A stretch of 64,000 nt of DNA from Apis mellifera (lineage: Eukaryota; Arthropoda; Insecta; Hymenoptera; Apidae). The notes under the pieces are model-generated. The model was not told the origin of the DNA and ran no database searches. It saw only the letters and a program-made list of their open reading frames with translations. Shown one piece after another: positions 49,901 to 61,803 of the stretch; the first letter of the stretch is position 1, and the number at the start of each line of letters is the position of its first letter. The position numbers and the translations under genes were made by a program. The stretch is taken from assembly GCF_003254395.2 (NCBI RefSeq), contig NC_037642.1:13101236-13165235 (forward strand), in the 5' to 3' direction.

Positions 49901-50260
49901 AAAATCGATGCCCTTCGACCCTTGTTCGATTAGCACCCGGTGAGAGACGGCCCTGGCGTGTGACGAGTCCTTATTTGGATTGGGGGGCCGTCGGCCGCCG
50001 CCTCGTCGCGACGCACAGCGTCTCTCCCTCTCGGCGTCACGGTTAGGGCGGCTAAGGACTAGGTGGTGGCGGCGGGCCGAGACGAGTGTTAATGCACGAT
50101 AGATTTCCATCTAAGGGGCGGATCGCTATTTTCGGCTGCGAACCGATATGGATAAAGGGACCCCACAGAGCCGGCACTGTGCCACTCGCCGCTCTCGGTC
50201 TCTTGCACGACGTACGCCCTAAGCGACTGTTGCCGATCTTTCGAGTAATTAGCGAACGGT
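49901..50260 (+). promoter_or_regulatory. G+C-rich block upstream of actin gene C with a perfect CArG box
   Basis: Contains CCTTATTTGG at 49969-49978, an exact match to the SRF/CArG consensus CC(A/T)6GG, and the palindrome CGTCGCGACG at 50004-50013. A TATA-like GGATAAAGGG occurs near 50151-50160. A donor-like GAACG|GTAAAT near 50259 could end a non-coding first exon, spliced to the acceptor TTTCTACAG at about 51325. TSS and exon borders are inferred. Confidence 0.5.
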
Positions 50261-51351
50261 AAATCGAATCAGTGTTTTTCTTAGTTTTTATTCACAATTA
50301 GACCGTGCTAGTGCTAAATAATACGAATCACGATATCGCATGATTGTAAATTAAACTTACTAGACACAACGATACCGACTGAGTCAAGTGCGACACACTG
50401 TACTAAAGATTCATGCATTGTATCGCATTGTTTCGAGCTTCTGAAATTTTAAGATTTTTATCTGGCCATAGATCTGTCAAAACATTAGTCCTGACGTATA
50501 TATCGTAACTTTATGACTTCGCTACAATGTGGTCCGTACTACTATACCGATAAACTTTCTTTTCGACCGCTACGGTCGAGGCGAGGATTATTGGTATTCG
50601 CGTACGATTGCTTTGGTCCTTGGAAAATGGAAAACAGTGCATAGAAACGTAACGAATCGTAACCAAAATTTCGCAAGGTGTAATTCGTATCGTTTCAGTG
50701 ATTTCGTGAAATGGAAAACGGTGTCAACCTTGTTGAGAGATTGAATGATCGAATATTTTTTCGTTCCAGGATCTTGCATGTTTATATACTTTGTGAAGTG
50801 ACACTCTACGAATTGTGCGAACGATGCTAGTGTTTTTCTAACTGTTCGTCGTTATTGCTAACTTTGATAGATACTTTTCGTTTTTTTACTAACTCTTAGG
50901 TATTTTTTTTTAAATCGTTTGATATAATTAGAATATAGATTAATTCGATTGATTTTATAATTATGACGAAATTTTTCGACGATTAATAATTAGATAGTTC
51001 AAAGAAATACTAATACTAATTTTTATAACCACACATTTTTTAAAAATCTTGGAATTTTATTAACTGTATTAATTCATATTTCTCGTGACACGAGTTCATA
51101 AACGAAATTTATTTATTCCATATTTATTTTTAATATCATACTTTCTTTTTTCTTTACAAAAGTTTTCTTCGTAAAAGTTAAGTTTTACGAAGAAAAATTG
51201 CAAAGAAGTAAAAAGATTCGATATTTTCACACGTGACAATTTGGTAATAAAACGGAAAATTGTGAATGATTAGAAATAGATGTATAGAAACGTTTAATTT
51301 CGAATATTTAATTGAATTTCTACAGAAACTAACATTAAATAACCAACCAAG
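50261..51351 (+). other. Probable leader intron of actin C
   Basis: 1.1 kb with no coding family. It ends in the acceptor AATTTCTACAG, 25 nt before the ATG. It becomes strongly A+T-rich towards the 3' end and contains an inverted repeat, AAAGTTTTCTTCGTAAAAGT paired with ACTTAAGTTTTACGAAGAAAA-like sequence near 51160-51200. Confidence 0.4.
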
Positions 51352-52555
51352 ATGTGTGATGACGATGTTGCGGCACTAGTCGTGGACAATGGGTCCGGTA
51401 TGTGCAAGGCGGGATTCGCTGGAGACGACGCACCGCGTGCTGTCTTCCCCAGCATTGTTGGCCGTCCACGTCACCAGGTAAGCCATTCAAAAGAACAAAC
51501 GTCCTGCGTTCGCAGCACCAGATAAAAACTTCTCATAATAATTATTCCAGGGCGTGATGGTCGGTATGGGTCAAAAAGACAGCTACGTAGGGGACGAGGC
51601 TCAAAGTAAAAGAGGTATACTCACTTTAAAGTATCCTATAGAGCACGGTATCATCACCAACTGGGACGACATGGAGAAAATATGGCATCACACCTTCTAC
51701 AACGAATTACGAGTTGCCCCCGAGGAGCACCCCGTCCTACTCACCGAGGCCCCATTGAATCCGAAAGCTAACCGCGAAAAGATGACCCAGATCATGTTCG
51801 AAACCTTCAACAGTCCGGCCATGTACGTGGCCATCCAGGCCGTGCTGTCCCTGTACGCTTCAGGTCGTACCACCGGCATCGTCCTGGACTCCGGGGACGG
51901 CGTCTCCCACACCGTGCCCATCTACGAAGGTTACGCCCTTCCTCACGCCATCCTCCGTCTCGACCTGGCCGGCCGCGACTTGACCGACTACCTCATGAAG
52001 ATCCTCACCGAGAGAGGCTACAGCTTCACCACCACGGCCGAGCGAGAAATCGTGCGCGACATCAAAGAGAAACTTTGCTACGTCGCCCTGGACTTCGAGC
52101 AGGAGATGGCCACCGCGGCCGCGAGCACCTCCCTCGAGAAGAGCTACGAGCTGCCCGACGGACAGGTCATCACCATCGGTAACGAGAGGTTCCGCTGCCC
52201 CGAGGCTCTGTTCCAACCGTCCTTCCTGGGTATGGAGTCGTGCGGCATCCACGAGACCGTGTACAACTCCATCATGAAGTGCGACGTCGACATCCGCAAG
52301 GATCTGTACGCCAACACCGTGCTGTCCGGTGGAACCACCATGTATCCGGGTATAGCCGATCGTATGCAGAAGGAGATCACCGCTCTGGCCCCGTCCACCA
52401 TCAAGATCAAGATCATCGCTCCCCCGGAGAGGAAGTACTCGGTGTGGATCGGTGGATCCATCCTGGCTTCCCTGTCCACGTTCCAACAGATGTGGATCTC
52501 GAAACAGGAGTACGACGAGTCCGGCCCCGGCATCGTACACCGCAAGTGCTTCTAA
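51352..52555 (+). CDS. Muscle-type actin, tandem copy C (one coding intron)
   Basis: Two exons, 51352-51477 and 51551-52555, splice after codon 42 (RHQ|GVM) and encode 376 residues. It differs from copies A and B at Glu to Asp near the N-terminus (MCDDD) and at Asn to Thr in YANTVLSGG, the usual actin state. Exon 1 and the first 160 bp of exon 2 use clearly different synonymous codons (GTTGCGGCACTAGTCGTG against GTAGCAGCCCTTGTTGTC). From about 51712 to the end the DNA is nearly identical to copies A and B. This mosaic is what a conversion tract would leave. The muscle-diagnostic residues are present. Confidence 0.97.
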
Positions 52556-53989
52556 GGTGTTGCATTCGACGCAAGGGTTCATTGATTTTCACCTGCTTTC
52601 TTTTCTTTTTTTCTATTCATGGTAAACGCGTTCCGTGGCCCCCTTATAAATATGAATATATGAATTGTAGGGGAAGAAAAAAGAGAGAAGAAGGTAGAAT
52701 GGGGGGAGGGTGGAAGAAGTAAGGTTTTGGGAAAGAGAAATTAACTTAACTAAAAGTGCCTTTATTCAACACATTTATCAGACTGTAATTTACTTTTTAG
52801 TTTGTACAACACGACTGTTTGTTATTGACGTTAATTAATTTATTGATAATAATTTTCCTCCATCATTGCAACAACGAGATTCCTCCTAGATCTTGTAAAC
52901 TTGTGTACGTTGATCCGCATGTATCGTACAGACACACGCACACATACATACATAGATAGATACACACGCACAGGATACAAAAGGCTTTCTTGAAAACCGT
53001 AAGCGCACGTAATTTGGCATTTGCGATACGCACGGGGTGGTAATCGACGAGAGTGAAGTATACGATATGGAAAACCATAACCAGGCGCATCGACGTCGGC
53101 TCATATTGCTGTCTGGCGTATTGTTCTTATTATATCATATAATTAATGATAATAAAACTGTATTATATAATAATTCGATGTCGGATTATGTGAACCTTAT
53201 CGCACGTGTTAGCTTCTGGCGAATACTCAAAAAGATGATATAATTGACGGGAACATATTGCGATTTTATAGACAAAGAAATTAAAGGAAATTAGTGTTTT
53301 GGATTTTCATGATATTTATCTACGAATACAGTGTATTCTGGCAACTGGCCAATCCGGTGCAATTTCAAGTAACTATATTTTATATTTTTATCCGTTTCGA
53401 CAGGCCAAAAGTTATTTAGTAATTAGGAAAATTCATTATAATTTTTTCACGTTTCTATAAATTTTCTGCTCGTTATTGCATTAAACAAAATTAACATATA
53501 ACGTAAGTATATGATATAAGAATTAAATTTTTAAAATGAAAAATGGTTTATATTAAAAAATTGATAATACATTAATCTTAATAGTCAATAATCAGAAATA
53601 AATCAATGATCTGCATCTGTTCATTGATTATATTTTACAAAGAGTAAAATTATAAATCAATTAGATTAAATCCTTTCGGATAATAATAATTAAATTGATC
53701 TGTTCTTTCCTAAGATTTATTTTATTAATATTCGCAAAATTAAACTTCGCTTATCATTACATTATATCAGATATATATTTTGCATCTTGATTTCGTTCAT
53801 CTAAATAATTCATTTCCAAAGAAATTTCAAACGGTAATCATATTTAAAAACCGAGATAGATTTGTCCCTTTATGACATAGCATTTTCGATATATACCTTT
53901 TGAATTCTGAAACGACAGACTTTTCTTCAAAGAAAAATCTGTAATTCGAGACGAATGATAAAATTGCGAGACAAATAAAGAAATAGCAA

Positions 53990-54185
53990 AAATAGAGTTG
54001 CCGGTAGCTGGGTACATGGATACTATCGAACAGTGCATGCCGAGGGTCCCCGGGATTACCTCCTAGCCTTACAAGGACCCCGGGTGACTTACGCTTATTC
54101 TGACACTTCACCGACTAAAATTAGCGCCTGCACTCTTTAGGACGCGTATATGCATGCATGCGTGCATCTGCATGGGGTAGACGTG
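53990..54185. promoter_or_regulatory. Isolated G+C-rich island with repeated motifs
   Basis: Holds two direct GG(T/A)CCCCGGG copies (about 54042-54085), a near-CArG CCTTACAAGG between them, and a TGCATG-rich run, TGCATGCATGCGTGCATCTG then CATG (54151-54174). It may be a remote promoter or enhancer of the actin cluster or of the sorting nexin; no transcript can be inferred. Confidence 0.35.
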
Positions 54186-54887
54186 CAATAGGATAAGTTT
54201 ATCACACTTTATCTCTCTTTGGATATACGCTGAAAATATTAATGCTAGGAGATAAATTGTTTTGCTTACCCAGCGAATATTTACGATTTAATAATTCCCG
54301 AATCATTGCTATTTTTATATAATTTAATTAATTATTATCCTATTTTTAATTCGAATGAAAAATTTCTAGTTACTCTTTGTCATATTTTTTATAATATACA
54401 AGAGATTAATTTTTTCGAATTTATTAATTATTCAACTTTTGAAAGAACAGATAAATTTATTATCATATGATAAGTAAGATTTCTAGATGATAATATTATA
54501 TATGATATGATGCTTATTCTTTAATTTAATTATCAATTATATTCACTGATATTGCATTCATCATGGAATTATTTCGATTTCTTATAATATTTCTTTCTAT
54601 AACGTAGATATACGTAAATTATGTTTTTTTTTTCTTATTGAATATGTTAATTCAAAATACCAACATCGTATATCAGATACTTTTTTTTGTCATCGTCTTA
54701 AAATGTACATTTTAAAGTCATTGTATAAATAATATGTCTTTTAGAGTAAAATAGTTTGAAATGAAAAAAAAAATTTTTAAATGTATTTAATTAATATTCT
54801 ATATTTTGTTATCAATGTACCAATAGCAAACATAAATAAAGAAAGTAAATAGGGTGAGAAGAATAGAAACATTAGAAATTGTGGAAT

Positions 54888-55330
54888 CAACGCCATCTTC
54901 AATTCATCTAAATGCCGTAAATGAAATACATAACACATATGCAAAAAATAATGGAAGAAGGATAAATATAGAATAAGAATTCATAGTCAGCACCATCTTT
55001 TAAATATGAGAAACACTTCTCAAAACTAGAATAAAATAAAATAAGAATTAACCATCAACGCCATCTCTTTTAGAAATAATATTTTGAAATGATATCTGTG
55101 ACACTCCGATAAAGGAGGCAATTACCAAAAACGTTTTTAAGATCAATGCCATCTTGCGTTTGATTATTCGAAAGTTCGACTTGTTATTAATATAATATGC
55201 AAAAAGATTTGTATGACATCATGAGAAAAAGTTATTTTTCTTAGTTATAACTTGGAATAACTTTCTTGTACGTTCTACTATCCTAATAATAAATCGGAGC
55301 TTTGGATGTCCAAACGCGAGATGACGCTAA
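54888..55330. promoter_or_regulatory. Cluster of YY1/Pho-like GCCATCTT elements
   Basis: ATCAACGCCATCTTC (54886-54900), GTCAGCACCATCTTT (54986-55000), ATCAACGCCATCTCT (55054-55068), ATCAATGCCATCTTG (55142-55156), and on the other strand TTAGCGTCATCTCGC (about 55330-55316). The shared form is ATCAACGCCATCT. The core fits the Pho/YY1 consensus. Confidence 0.45.
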
Positions 55331-56542
55331 TCAAAAATTTTTAATAATTTTTAATAATTTTAAATATTATATAATAACTTATTGAAAAAATGTATTTCGT
55401 TAACAATTAAAGAAAAAATTAAAAGAAAGAGACAGATTTAATTAATTACAATTTAAAAGTTATTTAAATAAAAATATACGACATAAAGATGAATAATAAT
55501 ATAATTTGTAATCAATAGCAGCTGCAAAAAAGATAGTAAAATTAATCAAATATTGGACTCGTCTTGTGAACGTATAAATACAAACCATATATAGATAAAT
55601 AATAAAAATAGAAATAAGTTAAAAATTGAAGAATCATAATCATTATAGAAGAATCATATCAACTTATATTTTTATATTTTCTATCTTTATATTTGTTTGC
55701 ATCATCATATCATTATAAGCAGTTATTCTTATACATATATGTATATAAATATATCATGTTTCTTTATCAATAAAAAACGAAAAGCAATTAATCTCATAAT
55801 CATAATATCAAGTACTTATATATCTTTTTTTATGTGATAAATATATTTATATATATTTTGACATATCTTGTATGAAATATTGTTTATGCTTTAGATAGAT
55901 ACAATGATTATTACTGTCTATATATTGTAGTAAAGCAAAGATAATCACGCGGTGACAAAGAGATAGTCATTCTTTTTTAAATGTAATCTATGTTTTGTCA
56001 TTTGGTAAAAAAGAAAATAAAATGTTTATAAAAATTCAGGTGCATATAAATTCAAAGCTTATTAGTTAATATTTTGTGATTATTAATGTGTATATATGAA
56101 ACAATTAATGTTCGCAAAAGAATTTGATGATCCAATTCGACAGAGAATAAAAAATGTCGAACTTACAGTATAAAATATGTCAATATGTCAATACAAGTAA
56201 TATTTTAGAGATATAGGTAAGTTTTATAAATAATTATTAAAATATTGATTTAGATAAGTAAAATTTTAAAAAAAAGTGTATATGAATTCTAAAAAATTAT
56301 GAAAATATGAATTTTATTAGATGCAATTTTATATGAGATAAAATGCTTTTTCATTAAAAGGATTTATCAAGTAAATTTTTCCATGTTATCAATATTTATA
56401 TTAATATAAAATTTATAACATTTTTATGACACAATTTTGATATTTGTAATTTATAAAATAATGAAAATATTTATTTTACAGATTTATATTATATTAGCAC
56501 AAAATGTAATGTTAAAAGTAATATTCTTATATTATTTTTACA

Positions 56543-59500
56543 ATGGAAAAAGTTATACCAATGAGCTGGTTGAACCAGATATTGTTGGTTTTAAGTATAT
56601 TATGTGCATTGTTATCTTTAATTATACAAGAATGGGCAGGTCTCACACCATTACCAATATATGTTTCTATTTTATGGGCTATTTTTATTATAATATTATC
56701 AGTATGGCTCAGTTGTTTTTTATTTCAACTTGCATTAAAAGCTAATAGTCCACTTAATATAAAATTTCTTAATAATTGGTTATATGAAAAGTTTATAAAT
56801 AATTTGAAATTGTATGAATATAAAAAGGAAAATGAATGTAATGATAAATCTGAAAATGAAGTAAATAAAAATATAAATTCTATACAAATACCTCATAAAA
56901 AACAGAAAGATAAAATGACCATTATATCTAATGAGAAGGAAACAAGCAATAGAAAAAAAAAGAGAACGGTAGAAATACATAATTTAGTGAAGGAAATACA
57001 TTTAAAATGCATTAAAGTTTGGTATAAATCTATCAGTGATGACAAATCATTTCCTAATGAAGCACAAGAACTATTAAAAAAATTATTGACCAAGCTATTT
57101 CATAAAATCAGTTTAATTGACAAGATAAAGCTTATTCATAAGCTGTCTAATGTGTTCTTATTACATTTAAAAGAATACCACAGGTATAATATATAATTTC
57201 ATATATAATATATTTATGAAATAAATTATTATTTAACCTAATGATTGAACTATATTATAGAGCATTACGAAGAGTAGAAAAAGGAACTGCACCAAATTTA
57301 GAGGAAGCATTTAAATATTTACATCCTGGTTCTCGTAATATAGCAGTATTAGAGCATATGCTTCATCGAATGGTTACTATTTTAGCACAAGAATTTTTAC
57401 AGTGGGAATTAACAAGTTCATTACCGTGTAAACTTTTATTGTCTATCTTAGCAAAAAGATTATTAATAGTTATTGAAACAATAAGTTCTCCACATTGGCT
57501 ATTTCAAAATTTATCAGATTTATTACAACCAATGGCAAAAGAAGTTGTCAAAATTCAAAATAAACAAGAAAAGAATGTATATTCACAATTGACTAAAGTA
57601 TGTTCATAATTGCAAGATGTTTACTTATTTTATTTTTTTACCATTATTTTCAATTAATGAAATGATTATTTCAGAAAGCTATATCTAATGCTCTAGGAGG
57701 TGGTATAACATCTGCAACAGCAGCTCTAATTCCACGATCACTACCAAAATCAAAATCTGAATCATCTAATGAAGCTTTAATTGAGCATGAAAATACCTCA
57801 TTATCTATAAATGATAGGAGACCTACATTACGTTTACATAATTTAGCTACAGAACATAGAGGTCTATGGGGTCAGAGTATGGTAGAGGTAGATTCTGAAA
57901 TAGAAGAAGATAAAATATCTCCTGTATATGAAGAACCTACAGATTTTGCTACAACAATTGCTAGACTTAGAACTGTATTACAACAAAAATCAACTGTGAA
58001 TACACCTTTGTGAGTAGTAATAATAATTTTAAATTTTTATAAAAAAAATCAAATATATATCATATTTTTTAGACATGTTGAAGAAAAGTCTTATGTAATA
58101 TATGAAGGTAGTCAATTTACAAATTTATCCATTCCATGGACAGAGTTTCATACAGCTCTTGATGGTTCACAACAATTACTTTATTGTATTCAATTTGATG
58201 ATATAGAACAACGTGGAGTTGATTTATTTGAAACTACAACTGCTACTGTTAGGAGACAATATCGCGATTTTGCTCAGTTACATACTAGTCTACAAGAGGT
58301 AATTTTAATATTTATTATACATATTTGTTATTTATTATGAAATATATTTTGATATTTTATATAATATAAATTTTATAGATTCCAGAATTAGCATCTGTTA
58401 TGTCAAATTTGGTTTTACCAGAAGGAGGTCGTCTTGAATTAGAAAACTATTTGAAAACTTTAACGACGCGCTTGGCTAACGAATGTCCACCACAATTACG
58501 ACATTTTCTACGTCCAAGTAGTAACGCTAATAAAAAAGCGGACATAGTTGCACCACGATTTGATAAATTTTTGGTCAAGACAGTAAGTGGAGTTTTTAAT
58601 ACCTTAAAAACAGTCGTTCCAGGTTTTGAAATTGAACAAGAGGAAGAAAATGTACCCTTACCTACATTAATGCCTTTAGCTGATATTCCATGGAGATTTG
58701 TCGAGGATATTAAATCGGTAAATAAATTTAATATTAAATAGATTTGTGTATATTTAATTAAATTTATATTTCATAAACTTTATAAATAATTTGATTTTAT
58801 ATAAAAATTTCATTTGATTTTAATAGAAAAGTTTAGCAACAGAATTTCAAAAATTAATAACTGAAAGAACTGAATATTCCTGTGTGGATTCTGCTTACGA
58901 AGCTGTTGATTCAATGGAAAGTACTAATGATTCTGCATTATTAACTAATTGGTGGGAAATTGTAAAAAGTTCTTATGAAGGTAAATATTATAAAAAAATT
59001 AAGTGTTTTAAAAGTTTAATTTTAAATTATTTTTATTTTTAGAGGATATTGACGAATTGGATTCACATCTAATATTAACAAGTGTTGCTGTAGATCTTAT
59101 TTGTGAATTATTGACAGGAATTGGAAGTAATAATGCCTTACAACAACAAACAGTTGTTAGGTGGATAAAATTACTTTTTGGAAGTGTTACTGAATCTATA
59201 TTACAAGTAATAATTTATATATTTTTAATTTGTTTTACTATTACAAAAAATTATTTTTATGTTCAATTACGAATTGTGTTTAATTCACAGGCTGTTACTT
59301 TACGAATTTCCGATCAATTGAGTAATATATCACTTCATACTGTACAAACTAAATTTTCTGAAGAACCATTAACATTAAAAGAAAGACTGTTACAAGAGCT
59401 ATTAATTAAAATTCCAAATGACATAAAATTAACATTTGGTGAGGACGATACTTTAAATATTTTAAAGTATCTACTTGATTCTTATGAAATAAAAAAAATT

Positions 59501-59590
59501 AATATAGACTTAAATTTACAAATATTAGATGTTCTAGCATCACAGTTATTAAGTTCATGTAGATCAAATCATAGTAAAATATCTTTATAA
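56543..59590 (+). CDS. PXA-PX-nexin C sorting nexin, SNX19-like
   Basis: Eight exons, 56543-57183, 57261-57597, 57675-58009, 58073-58298, 58379-58717, 58827-58980, 59043-59206 and 59291-59590, encode 831 residues. The N-terminus has two hydrophobic segments (about residues 8-27 and 36-60), as in membrane-anchored PXA nexins. A Lys-rich linker and a PXA domain (about 130-340, LHKLSNVFLLHL, LEHMLHRMVTILAQ) follow. The PX domain (about 438-580) has RRQYRDF at 498-504 and the PEL...LPEGG loop. The C-terminal nexin C domain (about 620-820) has a WRWIKLL-like helix. There is no RGS domain, which separates it from SNX13/14/25 and points to SNX19. Such proteins tether endolysosomes to the ER through phosphoinositide binding. 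The gene runs tail-to-tail with SEM1. Confidence 0.88.
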
Positions 59591-60066
59591 TTTCATTTTA
59601 TTTTAATTCGATAAAAACAGTCAATTCAATTCCTTTTTTCTACTAAACTATTATTGAAGTTAAAAATATTAGAATTGCTAGTTATTGAGATATATTTTAG
59701 TCAAAAGGAATTGATGTGCCATATGTACTAAATTTGTTGACTCGATATAATGTAGAATTATATAAAATTTTCCAAAACAGACTGTGTACCTGATTATATA
59801 TTTATACTAAAGATGCCAAGTATTTTTTTCATTAATACAGGACTCTTATGAGTTGTATGATATACTTCATGTATATTAGGTACTATATGCATTTAAATTG
59901 TACATTTATATTTAATGTTTAAGTTTTGTACAAATATTTATGAAAAATTATTATATTTCTCAATTAATAAAAAGTCTATCAATATATATCAAATGAAATT
60001 TAAATGTGTATGAAATCTTAATAAGTTAATATATATTTATGAATAATAACATAATTTATAATTTCA
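59591..60066. other. Tail-to-tail spacer between the sorting nexin and SEM1
   Basis: About 475 bp of A+T-rich DNA, most likely 3' UTR of both genes; AATAAA-type signals occur on the + strand near 59966. No gene is seen. Confidence 0.5.
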
Positions 60067-60615
60067 TTATGATTCCTTTCCTTTGTTTTGAGCCTTTTGT
60101 TTCTCTAATTGTGCTCTGAAACAAATAAATTATTTTGAAAAATTATTCAATATACTTTTTTAATATAAATTAGGATAAATATCTTAACATTTTGAAAAAA
60201 TTTATATTGGAAAGAAATTATTTATATTATAAATCTTTTTATTACATTGAAAATATTAATATAATAAGAAGTTTAATTATTTATGTATAATTTGTTAGAA
60301 AAACATTTTTCAAAAATTATAAATATTACAATACGAATTACCTTAATTGTTGATTAAAATCATCTTCTACATCATCATCATCCCAATTATCTTCCCAGAC
60401 ACTAATATCCTCGTTGTCTTCATCTACTGCAGTCCAATCTACAAAGTCATTCAATCAAATTGAGGTTAGAATACTACAAAAATACTTTTATTGAATTATA
60501 ATAAATATACACGATACTGAATTATTTTACCTTCTGCAGGAAATTCTTCAAATTCATCATCCTCTTCTAATAATCCTAAATCAATCTTTGATTTATCGTT
60601 TTTACTTTCTGACAT
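60067..60615 (-). CDS. SEM1: 26S proteasome complex subunit SEM1/DSS1
   Basis: Three exons, 60615-60531, 60438-60342 and 60115-60067, encode 76 residues (human 70). The protein is almost wholly acidic. The two conserved blocks are present: DLGLLEEDDEFEEFPAEDW and ISVWEDNWDDDDVEDDFNQ, followed by the LRAQLEKQ helix. SEM1 is an intrinsically disordered clamp in the proteasome lid (with Rpn3/Rpn7), and it also binds BRCA2 and the TREX-2 mRNA export complex. It is too short for its exons to stand out alone; the splices AAG|GTAAAA, AAG|GTAATT and the TAG/CAG acceptors preserve frame exactly. Confidence 0.96.
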
Positions 60616-61803
60616 CGTGAAATAAATTAACACAGATCGCACAATAATAATGTTATATGGGATAAAATGTATTTGAATTTTCTAGATTTTTCTTGTTATT
60701 ACTAAAATAAAATATTCAATATTGATAATTTTGAATTAAAAAAAAGATATTTTGTAGATTATTATAGTAAATTTCTTGTAAAATAAATAAAAACAAAGCA
60801 ATATATAATATTTTTTATAATTAAATAATTAATTACATAAAATTTTAATAATGCAAAAATAATCTTTTTGTATATATTATTCCATTTTATTTTTGTATTT
60901 GATTATTAAATATTATCTTGTTTTCTTTTAATTATTCATTCAGGATTCAAAAAAATTACTTACATATTGAAGATATGTACAATAAGTTTATCTATCATGG
61001 ATATACAATATTTATGACGCAAATATAATATCTTTTTCTACGTAAATTAATTTTTTCAGATCACGTAAATTAAATTTATTGAAAATTCTTTTTAAATAAA
61101 ATTAAATTTAATTTTGAATTAAATATTTTAATATTTTATTAACTATTTATAGTCAAATAATTTTTAGTGAAATAATATATGTAACAGAATTTAAATTATA
61201 TTATAGATATTTAAAATTAGCGCTAGAAAAATTGAATCTTTGTTAAATCACCAGATTGCGTTGATCACGCTCATTGATTATAACACGTATATGCTATTTA
61301 TTGTTTTATAGTTCAATAAAATATTATTAAAATAAATATGTGTTAAGTGTTGTACAATTAAATTATATTATACATGAAAATATTGTGTGAAATAATAATT
61401 GTTAATCTGAAAATTTAAGCTATACAATTTAATTTTTATTAATCGCACGAGCTGCGAATAAGATATTAAAAATGATTAAATATGTTCGATTTCATAAAGA
61501 ATGGAAATTTCCTTATATCCTTTTTTTATATGACGTAGCACAATCATCACGTAATATTTAAATACTTTTGATTTAATTTATCAAAAATTGACAATTGATT
61601 GGAATTTATACCGATAAGCAAAAAGTGTACGTTTATGTCGCAGTGGGGCGACACATTAGCGTCGCAAATGGAAATAATATTACCAATCATTATCTTTTTT
61701 CCTAATCTTCCTATTTATACCGGTTGCACTCCATTCAGTTTCCTAGTGATGAAGTGATTCATAGTAGTTACTGAGTTTAGAGAAAGATAACTGTTAATCT
61801 ACA
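60616..61803. promoter_or_regulatory. Divergent intergenic region SEM1/SWEET with SWEET core promoter
   Basis: 1.2 kb between head-to-head starts, mostly A+T-rich. Near the SWEET start, TATTTATAC (61712-61720) precedes an initiator-like CATTCAGTTTC (TCAGT at 61735-61739) by about 24 bp, a proper TATA/Inr spacing. A CpG-containing GTCGCAGTGGGGCGACAC with short inverted arms lies upstream at 61638. The SEM1 promoter near 60616-60660 shows no clear motif. Confidence 0.5.

Larger units (their letters stand above)
52556..56542. other. 4-kb region between the actin cluster and the sorting nexin
   Basis: Actin C 3' UTR extends at least to the purine-rich stretch 52670-52740. A CA/TA-type microsatellite lies at about 52920-52975. 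A G+C-rich island is at 53990-54185. A cluster of GCCATCT motifs spans 54891-55330. A candidate leader-intron acceptor TTATTTTACAG for the sorting nexin is at about 56470-56480. No protein-coding frame with family character was found. Confidence 0.45.

Noticed and set aside
40212..52582. Long antisense and out-of-frame open frames (up to 240 codons) over the three actin genes
   Set aside because: They are shadows of G+C-rich actin coding sequence, are repeated identically in all copies, and show no family features.
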